Source of the DNA: Acridotheres tristis
Lineage: Eukaryota > Chordata > Aves > Passeriformes > Sturnidae
Assembly (NCBI GenBank): GCA_037013685.1
Contig: CM072890.1
Span: forward strand, 13,283,043 to 13,347,042
Length of the DNA stretch: 64,000 bases
Direction: 5' to 3'
Of the stretch, positions 1 to 10,190 are shown piece after piece. Made by a program: the position numbers and the translations under genes. Position 1 is the stretch's first letter, and the number at the start of each line of letters is the position of its first letter. The notes under the pieces are model-generated. The model was not told the origin of the DNA. It made no database searches and saw nothing but the letters and a program-made list of their open reading frames with translations.

Positions 1-96
1 TGATTACAGTATAACCTGGAATTTTCTCGATTTTAGATTAATAAGAATTGTTAGACAAGTTTCACGAGAAGGTGAATGATGATTTGCTTCAAATAC

Positions 97-318
97 CTTT
101 TTGCCATCTGCCAGAGCAACCTGCTTCACCACGATGTTGACATCCAGATCCTCGAAGAGCAGCCTGCGCGCTCCAGCGGAGGGCAGGAAGCAGAGGGGAC
201 ACTGGCAGTTGTCCCTCAGCCAGACGCAGGGGTAGCTGCTCTCGCTTCCGTCCTCCCACTTCACGCAGACGAAATGACCCTCGTCCAAAGCTTCCACCTT
301 CCGTATGCCCGGGCTCAT
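97..318 (-). CDS. BBOX1: BBOX1 first coding exon (gamma-butyrobetaine dioxygenase N-terminus)
   Basis: This exon encodes the first 74 residues of gamma-butyrobetaine dioxygenase, the Fe(II)/2-oxoglutarate enzyme that makes L-carnitine in the last step of its synthesis. The translation carries the family's N-terminal zinc-binding domain: the block WLRDNCQCPLC puts Cys38, Cys40 and Cys43 at the same positions as in human BBOX1, followed by SAGARRLL and LDVNI. I chose the ATG at 318 because MSPGIRKVEALD aligns without gaps to the human start. An in-frame ATG at 345 would add nine residues that do not match. The exon ends in a donor at 97/96 (AAAAAG|GTATTT on the minus strand), the human intron position. 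A plausible acceptor (CACTCAG) lies at 356-357, so about 37 bases of 5' UTR would share this exon. The rest of the gene lies off the left edge. Identity is certain in practice; the exact 5' edge is not. Confidence 0.93.
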
Positions 319-357
319 GCTGAGTTGCTGGGCGGCGTGCAGCACGCCGACAAGGCT

Positions 358-3280
358 GAGTGCTCCCAGGGAGTGGGATCCCGCTCCTCCGCACCAGCAG
401 CAGGCAACACACCCGGCCTCCAGGGACTCCGGTCCTCAGCAGACCGTGAGCCGCCCTCTGCCTTTTGTGCTCTACATCGAAAACGTCAGAGGCAGACGTC
501 AGAGGGAACTCTGTCGTGGAGTTCCTAAAACATCACGAAGAGCAGCTTATCACTGAAGAAGTCAGTACAGTAAAAGGACAGTGTTACAATGATTCTCCCT
601 TCCCTTCCAACTACCTAGACTTCAGGAATATTCATTATATGTTGCTTACAGAGGGTATACTCAGACACATCTATTCAAAAATCCCTTCAATTTGATCCAT
701 CATGTTGGCTGTCTTTTGTTGATACTTCTTCTGAGCAGAGATTATGCAACAGCCCTAAAACCTCCTCTCCCCTTGGCTGGAGTAAGAGTGTGTGCAAACC
801 TGGTCTCAGCAAATGAGTCTGTGGGCTATGACCTCCCCTACCCTGAATCCAGCCAGCGGGGATTTTCAGGACAGATGCTGGGTCTAGCTTTCTTGTGGAT
901 ATCTTCTTCTTCCTCAGCCTTGTTTACTTCTCCCTAGACCCGAGGTAACTGACAATAGTGTCACTATTATCATATTTCATGTTCCCTTACGTGGCTTAAC
1001 TCACAGTCCAAAGTTCCAATCAGGAGGCATATTCAGGAAGGGGTGGGCTTTAGTGGTCACAATTTTGTTATATAGTTTTGCCATAAAGGACAAGAAGTCC
1101 TTCATAACAATGTTTAAGTCCTTAGCCATAACATTTCAGTCTCTCACAAAAAGACACCTCAAAATGAATTCCACAAACCAAAAGCCAGAGCTACTACTAA
1201 CCATGTTCAAAACCTAAGGCATGAAAGTACATACACCATAATCCCTGCTGTAGATATTATGGAATAGAAAACAGAATCCAGCTCCCTGCAAAGAAAAGCT
1301 TTGTAAGCATGACTTTAGCAACAGAGTTCTGTGAGAGCTTCTCTCTCTTTTCACAGCCAGATCACTTTCTATAGATATACTCTTTTATTTAAACCCAGCT
1401 GCATACTGTAGTGCAGAAAGATGGTGTATCCATATCTTAGAATTAGAAAAGTTCTGGTCTAATGTTTTTCTTATTCAGACAAATTCAGGGAAGGCTTCCT
1501 GAATCAATAAGTCATTATATATGTATTTTAATAGACTTTATCAATGTCAAATATTGCATATTTATTAAGTATCTCTCCTTTTTGTTCTTAAGCTCACAGG
1601 GCAAAATATTGATGCTACCAGGACAAAAGTCTCACCAGCTGTCTTTGTGCACAAAAAAAATGTCCTGGGCTTCAGTATTTTGACTCACAAAGGCCTACTG
1701 GACTTATCAGTCCTTATTTTTCCTTTACTGCAGTTTAGAAGTAGGCTGCAGGACCCTTGGGTCTCCATTTGTTTTTATTCATTTGAGTATAGCAAAGCAG
1801 AATACTGGTTTTGTTCCCCTTTTCTTGTGTTTATGGATAGTAGTCCATTGGAATACAGTAATTACTAATCCTCACCTGCAATGCAGTACAACTAGTTTTG
1901 TGCATAGAGACTTAAACACCTTTTACCCAAAATTGTGTTTATATCCAGATTGAATATATTTTCTTTTATACAAATGTGTAAATAAATAAATAAATAAATA
2001 CATGTGTGGGGGGTGGGGGTGTGTATTTCTACCATACTGCAATTTTCCTTTGAACCATGAAAATATTTATATTGCAAGACTGGCTGCAGTGTCCTTCTGA
2101 GATTTCTTGGACAAAATTTTATTATGTATGGCTAAAAAATTCTGTTATGCTTTAGGGTTTAAAAAAATATAATTTCAACATGCCACAAACTTTTGCTACA
2201 TTTGTGCTCGTTTCAGGATAGTTCTCTGTTCAAGGTTAACAGTTTACCTGATGACAACGAATCGCATTGCCTGACACCTGGACAATGCTGAATTGTCCAG
2301 CACAAAGCATGGTACTCACATCCACATGAAATCAAGCACCTGAGCAACTGAAATGGTCGAATCAAATTATTCCACTTATGTCTCAATGTGTCAGGAATTC
2401 TAGAACAAAGCACTCTTCTGAACCAACCACCCAGTTCCTTTGGGGATAGGGATGCTTTTCTCTGTGTACTAAATATAGTAGGTGCTCCTGTAGGCACCTG
2501 TAGGACAAGACCATGACAACCAGAACTTGCTTTAGAATTTTAAGGCCACCAGGAAGCTCCTCCAGCTTACTAAATGGGGGAAGCAGGAGATATCCAAAGG
2601 TCTGGATATACATATTAAACCCCTAAGTATTTAATTTCAAAGTTTCTCCGTAATGTACTTCATACAAACATTATATCATCTATCCATTAGTCCACACACT
2701 GGTTTTGTACATAAATTTCTCACCTTATGTAAGTGGATTGCCTAATAATTTTAGTATTATCTATATGCTTAGTGTTTAACCTAAGCAAAGGCTCCTCTTT
2801 AGTATGGTGGTTATAACTACCTGGATTTTGTATACAGACATTCTATAAATATTTTTCTTCAAAATGTCACAACAAGACTGGAAAATACATTAAGCCTTTA
2901 CTTTTTGAATGTCTCAAAGGGAAGATTCATCACTAAATCTGAAGCCCTATGTGAAGCTTGCCAGATTTAAAGGGCTTCTAGACATCTCCTATTTTACCAT
3001 CCAATTAAGAAATCTAAACTTGCTTCTAAGAGACTTCAAATACCCTAGTGGAAATAGAAAATAACATTTTTTTTATATGAAACTGAGGTGAGTTTATTGT
3101 GTTTCTACACACGTCACTTAACCGGTATTTGTTCATCTGGTAATAGGTAACTTGGTCACACAAAATGCATGTCAAGCTGTAAAGAGCCAATTTCATTTAA
3201 ATTTGTCTCAACACTGATTGTCAGAGACATGTGGAGGAAGGGTTGCACATGTGCCAGTTGCAGGAGGCAACTAAGATAAG
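358..3280. other. Stretch without recognisable genes, presumed BBOX1 5' intron
   Basis: If either CpG-island exon upstream is used, this stretch is the 5'-UTR intron of BBOX1 on the minus strand. It is AT-rich. Open frames here are short, and I recognise no domain or conserved exon in them. It holds one small tetranucleotide run and no transposon that I could identify. Confidence 0.5.
1978..2001. repeat. (TAAA)n microsatellite
   Basis: About six copies of a TAAA unit are seen directly. A G-rich patch (gtggggggtgggggtgt) follows within a few bases. Confidence 0.9.
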
Positions 3281-3286
3281 ATGGGA

Positions 3287-3673
3287 TGTGGACACACACA
3301 TTTAGAGAGCTAGGGAATTACAGCTTGGAAATTCTTTTCAGGCCTGGATTTCTCCTGACTCTCAGCTCCATTCCCAGGCTGACAAGCTGACTGAAGCTTC
3401 AGTTAGGGAGGAGTCTCCCAGGGTGATAACATGGTGAAAAACAGAGTGGAATTCATCATCAACATTAATGCCTGGTGTCATTCCCGTGGGATACATCCTG
3501 AGGTGCTGTCCCAAGGATGTTTTTCCCAATTGTCCAATGAGCTCCTGTCCTGTCCTAGCTGCACTAACACACTTTAAACCCGGGCTGTCTGTACAATAAA
3601 GCTGGCCTTTTTTCCCCAAAGAGCTCCGTCTGTGTTGCTTTCTTTTCTCTCTCTTTGCAGCACAGTAACCACA
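3287..3673 (+). mobile_element. Solo ERV LTR, 387 bp, copy A
   Basis: The element starts TGTGG and ends CCACA, a perfect 5-bp inverted terminus of retroviral TG...CA type. It is flanked by an exact 6-bp target-site duplication, atggga, at 3281-3286 and 3674-3679. An AATAAA polyadenylation signal at 3595-3600 gives plus orientation. A second copy of exactly the same length lies at 44330-44716 and differs by about 13 bases (hand count, roughly 3.4%). A 6-bp duplication is usual for ERVK-like (class II) elements. The long minus-strand open frame through it is antisense reading and recurs in the other copy for that reason. Confidence 0.92.
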
Positions 3674-3679
3674 ATGGGA

Positions 3680-4323
3680 GAAAGCCTTTTCTTTGGGGAG
3701 ACTTCCTCTGGCAACCATTTCACGTCTCACATGGGACAGGCAGTCAGCAGGAGAACACCAAGGGCACTGTACCCTCCAGAGAGGTTCACCGATCAGATGG
3801 CAAAAGGTCTCCACCAATGGACTGCAGTGGAATGTTGCACTTGGCTAATGGTCTGCTGTTAGCAGGGGACTTTGGAAGGAGCCAGGGGGCATAAAAGTAA
3901 CTGTTATCAGAAGCTATAGGGCTTTTTCGCTTTGGCTTTCTGAGTCTTGGCTTTTTGAGTCTGGGGGCCTTTTGAGTCTTGTGTTTTTAGCTTTGGCTCC
4001 AGCCTGCTGAGGTCTGCTTCTAGCCCTGGCCCTAGCCTGTTTTTTGTCTCTTTTGCCCTGGCCCCAGCCTGCCTTTTGGCTCTCCTGCCCTTGCTGGCCC
4101 TAGCTTGTCCTCACGTACAGTCTGCCTTTCCTCTCTCTGGGCGCTTGGCAGGACACTGGCTGACCTCTGAGCCTCGTGCGTAGCTGTGTCCTGCCCTACC
4201 CATTCTCCCGTCCCAGCAACCACCTGTCCGGCCTCCCTGTGCCCCTGACAGGTACCCTGCTCGCTTCATCCCTGTGCTCCTGCCTGAACCACCTGTGTCC
4301 AACCCTCTGCCTGCCTCCTGATG
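3680..4323. other. Unclassified pyrimidine-rich stretch
   Basis: The stretch is rich in CT, with recurring short phrases such as ctttggctttctgagtcttgg and ccctggccc. A cataaaagt TATA-like motif lies near 3891. It may be part of an older LTR into which copy A inserted, but I could not find termini, so this is only a guess. Confidence 0.3.
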
Positions 4324-4470
4324 CCTATATAACTTAGGTCAAAGGTACGAGGTGCTTATATAGCTTGAGTTATAAGATATCAATATAACCTGATATATCT
4401 GTATAACCTGATATCAATATAACCTGAATCATAGCTTTTTATACCTATATAACCTGATATAAATAACTTT
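4324..4470. repeat. Degenerate tandem repeat of tataacctga
   Basis: The 10-mer tataacctga occurs exactly at 4384, 4402, 4418 and 4448, within longer units of about 16-18 bp. Worn copies are seen near 4327 and 4355. It is a short, degraded minisatellite. Confidence 0.8.
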
Positions 4471-5029
4471 CTATACAATGCAATGGTTAACATAGGGTTC
4501 ACTAGCTGCTTAATGCTGAATAGGGAACACAAGAAGAAAACACTTGTCAGGTGATAAAGGTGGATGGCTTTAGTGATAGATAAATATAGTACTAATGAGA
4601 AATCGGCAAATGTAAGGCAAATTAGCCACAAAACAAAGAATTTAGGCCGGTTAGGACCAGACAGACCAAGGAACACGGTGTTTATGCATGCTACGAAGAC
4701 AAAGTTGAAAAGTTCAGATGCAAAGAAGACCTTGTAAGCCTTTATCAAAGACTCCCAACGACCCTCGAATTGAGGAGGCACAAGTGAAGTGCAAAAGAAC
4801 TAACAACCATAAGATCATACCACGTAAATTAATTCCTGCACGTATGTTATGGTGTTATAATGACATAGCAACATTAAGCAATACTTAGTTATAAATGTAC
4901 CACAGCATTTGTCAAAGCTGGGTGAGTTAGGTGGAGAAATCCCCCTCACCACCAGCGCTGCAATAGACAAATGCCTGCTCTGTAGACATTGGTCTATAGG
5001 GGTTTATTTCCAGCCCATCTTTCGGGCAT

Positions 5030-5215
5030 CACTGCGATGCAGCCCGTTGCCGGACCCCCGCTGCCATGCTGTCCGATCCGCACTCACCTCGTGTCCGGCG
5101 GCCCGGTCACGGCGGGAGCTGCGCTGCGGAGCCGCGGCCCCCGAGCGCCGGGCGGGCTCCCTGACACGCCGCGCACACACACCCTGTGCCGCTCGACAGC
5201 GCTCGCTGACCCTCT
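5030..5215 (-). promoter_or_regulatory. CpG island with candidate BBOX1 noncoding first exon (proximal)
   Basis: A hand count gives about 27 CpG dinucleotides in about 185 bp, in a surround that is otherwise CpG-poor. On the minus strand it contains a perfect donor, GAG|GTGAGT, with the last exon base at 5088. The nearest downstream minus-strand exon is the first coding exon of BBOX1, 4.7 kb away, whose acceptor is near 356. I infer an untranslated first exon and promoter for BBOX1. I saw no TATA box. RNA evidence is lacking, so strand and target gene are inferred from the donor and position only. Confidence 0.6.
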
Positions 5216-7740
5216 AGTGGCAACGCCCTCCTTTCCTCTCTGTCTCCCCTTTCTCCCTAGCCATCCTTTTCCAATTTCCTGGCTCCTTTTCTGTCTTTTC
5301 TAGTCCTCTTTTGAAGGGAAACTTTTTTCGTTACCAATTAGCGGTTCTCAGATGGAATGTGATCTCATTTGAATTAATTTAATCCTAGTTTTAGTTTAAT
5401 CCTCAGTTTTAAAATAACTCCTCGCAGCTCCCCACAGTGGAATGCAACACAAACAGAATCTCCTCTAAATCTGTGACAGCAGGTTTTGTAAATGCTTTGG
5501 AACAAAAGATTAACCTAAAAGAAACAGACTCAACCAATCCTCACGGGTAGTTTCCAGATTAAAACAAATAAACCATATAATAAAACTTCTGGGAGCTACT
5601 GAGGTGAGATACATGTAACTTAAATTACCATGGGAATGGCTGTAAGCCAGAGGACATCTTCACCTTTGTTTGGATGTAAGAGGCTTTTATAGCTGTGTTC
5701 AACTCACCTAACATCAGACATGTACCATCCTGACTTACATCCAAACATCAGATAGACCAGCCTCAACACTCCTAAATAACAGGCTATTTGGATTACAGTT
5801 CAGCCAACCTTTTCAGAAACCTACTTTAGGAGGAGACAACTGAACTCTTTTTCCTCTCCATTGAGTACAGAAAGAGCCTCAGTGACTAGTTCCAACATGG
5901 ACATTACACCATGTTACTTACACTTCACCAAGACTACTTTTCATGGCATTAATTTTATGATTCACTGATGCTTTTATTTACTGACACCCTTCACTATGAA
6001 CAATTCACAAAACACTAAACTGCTGGGAGAATCACAAAGAGTGCCAGCCGTAGACTTTACTGCAACACAGAAAAAGCCTGGACTGCTGTCAGCGATGATG
6101 CTGTTCCACAAGGCTGTAGTTATTGGTGTCATCAGACAAACCTATGGTCAGTCATACAGTACTCTCTTGAAATATTTTCAGTCCTAAGAGCCAGAATCTG
6201 AAAGAGCCACTGCATCCTACAGAGAAAGAGAAAGATCTCTTTCACAGGCTGCAACAGATGCATTCGATATCTTCAGGAGAGGAAATAATTCCTCTGGATG
6301 CTTTGCAATATTAATAAAAATCACTGTATGTGGCTTTTAAAATATGGTAATCTACCTGGTTCACGGCCCCAAACGTATTCAGCTCTTTCATTTATGACTA
6401 CTTATTGAAGTCAATGAGCTTTGTAACTCCATACCACCACTGTTAATTAGGAGAGAATTGGGCACTCAAGCTTCAGTACTATTCAGTTTGCTGGTTATGT
6501 AAGAGGAAGCATGAAAATTACTATAGCAAAAATATTTCCCTTGTGGTAAAGTTAAGCATTTACTATTTAAATACACTGTAGTATTTGCATTAGACTTCCG
6601 TTTCTGTTTTCACTGTAAAGCAATACTTTGGGTTACTCACCTGCCAAGAGAAATCCTATAACGATAAAAAGACTGTTTGTTATTTTCCTTGAGTTATTCA
6701 TATCATAGCGTCACTGTTAAAATGAAAACTCATTTCAGAGTGACTAAAAATATTTGCTACAAAATGCCTTCTAAATGTTATTTTACTTAAGATACACAAA
6801 TTTAATAGATCTGCAAGTCTAGCTTTTGTCCCATACACACAGCACCAGACCAGAACCTTCTCCTTTCAGGAGGATTTTTTCTGATTTGCATGAGTGGAGT
6901 GGTAAGAGTATTCTGGGTTAAGTTCTGCAGAGGCCACCCAGCATGTCTTCACTGGTCTACTTCAATAAAGCATTTCACAACAACTTTGTGATTTGTCACT
7001 ACTCGTACTACAGTGCTCAAGCTTCCTAGATGGGACCTGTGTGCCAGGTGATTGTCAGGCAACACAGTCCTCTCTTTCTCAGTGGCACCATGCAAGACAA
7101 CATCTAGTCTCTCTGTCCCGGGTCTAATGGTAGTGAGGACACAAAAGAATCAGACACAGAAGCTCTAACTCCATCACTAGTGCAATAGGGGAAAATAGGA
7201 AATCAGAGTACTGGGATCGAGACCTATTGGGTATGCAGAAACAATGCCTGTAAGTGGATGCTTCTTAAAGGATGGTTTGCTTGCTGTTTCCAAGCAATAT
7301 TAATGCATCCCTTTAGGGTACTTCGGCAAAATCCACAGTAAGAGTTAGGTCCAAGAGAACATTTTCCATCCAGGAAATGCAGGATGATCTGCAATATACC
7401 CCTTTGATTTCAGAAAGCAAAAAATTATGGTTCACGCTATGTCCCATGTGCAGTACCTTGTCCTGTGAGTTTATATAAACAAGTTAAATAGATTATTAGA
7501 AGTGGCAAATGATACTATTTAAGTATTAAATAGCACATCCTTTGAGCTCCAACAAACAGGAATGGTGGCTCTACAGAACTGCATGGTTAGATTATCTGCT
7601 TGCTAGCCAAGAAGGAACATGTCTTATTATAGGATAAGGATGTTGGCACTTATATCAATAATGGGTTTGAAGTCCAACAGCCAGGAATCACCTCAAAAGA
7701 AAGAGCAGTTGAAGAGTAGCACAAATAAGAAAATTCTTCT
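5216..7740. other. AT-rich stretch without recognisable genes
   Basis: No open frame above about 65 residues and no family I recognise. Its right end, roughly 7600-7740, may still belong to the ERV whose env tail begins at 7741, but I could not align it. Confidence 0.45.
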
Positions 7741-7893
7741 CGGTGGGACTGGCTTACTTCATGGCTACCGAATTGGAGACTGCTACAAAATGCATTTATG
7801 GCAGTCATTGTAATCATTGCAGCATGTGTACCTGCTTGAATTATGATTCAATGTTGTAGTTGTCACACTTTGTGCTGGAAAATGAAGCACTGA
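7741..7893 (+). pseudogene. ERV env fragment: membrane anchor and cytoplasmic tail
   Basis: A short frame reads a tryptophan-rich juxtamembrane segment (WLTSWLPNW), a hydrophobic span (AVIVIIAACV) and a cysteine-rich tail (MIQCCSCHTLC), then stops at 7891-7893. This is the usual layout at the 3' end of retroviral env. One in-frame TGA at 7837-7839 breaks it, directly after the membrane span. A polypurine tract and LTR follow within 40 bases, which is the order expected for an ERV 3' end. The upstream env cannot be followed, so the element is either truncated or too decayed to read. Confidence 0.65.
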
Positions 7894-7934
7894 GACCTGC
7901 GTAAAAGAGACACGTCTCAAGAAAATGGGGGACT

Positions 7935-8480
7935 TGACAGCTTGATGGACAACAGACATTTTCAGTTCCCCTCGAAGCTGTGAAATAGAGCTTAAAGACT
8001 AAGTAGCAAAATAGATACAAGAATGTAAAAGTCGACACCAAGGATGTTAAACCTAGCTGGAATCACTAGATAAGCAGATAATGAGGAACACAGTTGACTT
8101 TTGTGGCAAAGCCATGTAAAAAAAACCAACGGCGCATGCCCTAAGAGAAGTTCAAGGTGAGGTCATCTGCAACACCGGGAGCACTCAGTGTGTATGCCCA
8201 CCAGAGACCCCACAGACGACCCTGTAGGACCACAAGAGGACCCCTAGCAAGAGGAGGATGCATGCAAATTAGTTCTAGGAAAAGTGGTGTTTTTGTATTA
8301 GCTAGGAAGTACATTGTAATCAATACATATGATCATGATGGAATAAATAACTTCTTGTAAAGTTTCATGACATAGATGATTAGGGAGGTATCTTCTGAGT
8401 ATGTTCAGCACACTGAGAATAAAGAATGCCTGCTTTCTAATGCTTCAAATTGTGTTTAAAAGTTTGTTTTCTAGCTGAAA
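7935..8480 (+). mobile_element. 3' LTR of the ERV whose env tail precedes it
   Basis: A polypurine tract (caagaaaatggggga) ends near 7932 and is followed by a TG start at about 7935, the standard boundary of a 3' LTR. An AATAAA signal is at about 8420 and a pyrimidine-rich U5-like end follows. I could not fix the right border or find a target-site duplication, so the end is approximate. The element lies between the two CpG islands upstream of BBOX1. Confidence 0.6.
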
Positions 8481-8689
8481 TTACCCCTGGCCTAAATACA
8501 GCACGTCTAGTGCCTCTGGTTGCAAGGCTAGATTATATCACCTTGTATTACAGCGTGCCAATGTCTGCAGGAAAACACCTGTCTGATGCTGTTACCTCAC
8601 AAGCAAAGCAGCAAATATGCCACGTAAAGGCAGAAAGCCTTTATGTGTACCCACATTACTTCATGGATGCACGGCACTGTGTGTGAAGG

Positions 8690-9140
8690 GTCAGCGCAGA
8701 CATTGCCGGAGGGTCCCCGCTCAGGAGCCAGGCCGCGGCCTGCCTGCAGTCCCGCTCCAGCCTTCGGCCTCCGCTCTGAGCGCAACGAGGGAGGACGGCG
8801 AGGGAGATGTTGGCACAGGCTATAGACAGACATGGTTCCAGCGGAGCATGCGCAATCCCGTCCCTCAGGGGTGGGAGCGGGCGAGAGGCCCCGGCCGGCG
8901 CAGCGCCTGTGACTGCCGCTCCCCGCGCCCCCCACCCGCTCCCCTGCCGCTCCGCGGGGCTGCCGCCGCTCCTCGCGCTCCACCCGCTCCCCGGTGCTGC
9001 CGGCGCTCCCCGCGCTCCCGGCCTGGGGCCCGGCTCCACTCACCCGGGCGCCCGGCTGCCCCGCGGCGCGGCGGAGCAGATCCCGGCTCAGCTGAGCTGC
9101 GCCGGCCCAGGCCCGGGCCTGGGTAAGGCTGGTGGCTGGG
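8690..9140. promoter_or_regulatory. CpG island, distal candidate promoter for BBOX1 or a divergent transcript
   Basis: This is a strongly GC- and CpG-rich block of about 450 bp. On the minus strand it holds a donor CGG|GTGAGT with the last exon base at 9044. About 160 bp further upstream on that strand, near 9203, is GCATAAAAG, a TATA-like motif. On the plus strand it holds CTGG|GTAAGG near 9122. It could therefore be a second BBOX1 first exon (minus), the start of an unrecognised plus-strand transcript, or both. The overlapping long frames in all phases reflect GC content and do not look like protein. Confidence 0.5.
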
Positions 9141-9609
9141 GCTCATACGCCAGTCCTGCTGCATTGGGAATTTGTCCCCTTTTTGAGTTAAGGGGGATCT
9201 TTTATGCATTATTTATTACCTGAGGAACACACCGAAGAGTAGGGCTTTGTTATCCTTGTTATCAGCACACTGACTTTGCAGTTACAGATGGATTTGAGAA
9301 GGCATTAGACCTGGATTTGGGCATGAAGGGTAGAAAACTGCTCATTTCCTGTGTTTAACAAACCTTCCCCAATCACTTCAGGCTCCCCGGACGGAGAAGG
9401 AGGGTGGTGGTGGTGTGTGGAAAGAAGAAAATAACCTGGGGTTTTAAATACCGGATGTAATCTACAGTAAACATGGTCAAAGAGAGATGATCTTTTATGA
9501 ACAAGATTGAATAGGCCTATGGTCAAACGGAGTCTGTGCTGTGGCACAAAAGATCCCTGCTTCTTCAGATGGAGCCACTTTTTTCTGCACCCTCCAAATT
9601 AATGGGGCA

Positions 9610-10190
9610 GATTTGTATTAGACCAGCAGCACCAGGGCAGTCATCATCCCCCCAGACTTTGCACTGGTGAGGCCACACCTCCAATCTTGTGTTTAGTTTG
9701 GGGTCCCTCACAATATGAAAGATACTGAGGTGTTCAAGCATGTCCAGAGAAGGGAACGGAGCTAATAAAGGGTCTGGAGAACAACTATGATGACAACCAG
9801 GGAGGGAACTGGGGGGGCTCAGCCTGGAGAATAGGAGATTTGGGAGGGACGGTATCACTCTCTAAAACCGCCTGAAAGAGATTGCAGTCAGCTGGTGGTC
9901 AGTCTCTTCTCTCATGTAATAAGCAATAGGACAAGAGAAAATGGCCGCAAATTCTGCTAGGGGAGGTTTAGATTGAATATTATGAAAACATCTTTTAACA
10001 AAAGTGTAGTCAAGCATTGGAACTAAGGCTGCTAAGAGAAGTAGTGGAATCACCAGCCCTGGAGATGTTTAAAAGCCAAGCCATACATAGATCTGGCTTA
10101 GCGGTGGGCTGAGCAGTGTTGGGTTAACAGTTGACTCAATGATGGTAGAGGTCTTTTCCAATCTAAATGATTCTATGACTCTATGAGATG
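9610..10190 (+). mobile_element. CR1 LINE, 3' end, sense orientation
   Basis: The sequence follows the avian CR1 3' region: ggtgaggccacacctccaat, then the 3' coding remnant, then the 3' UTR ending tttccaatctaaatgattct and a repeated attctatgactctatgag tail. It is 5'-truncated, as most CR1 copies are, and its reading frame is broken. Confidence 0.9.

Noticed and set aside
3362..3817. Minus-strand frame of 151 residues that shares a long block with the one at 44405-45154
   Set aside because: Both lie antisense across the two 387-bp LTR copies. The shared protein block is explained by the repeat and is not evidence of a gene family.
8597..9223. Overlapping frames of 100-170 residues on both strands
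   Set aside because: They lie in a CpG island and are Pro/Arg/Gly/Ala-rich in every phase. Composition explains the lack of stops.
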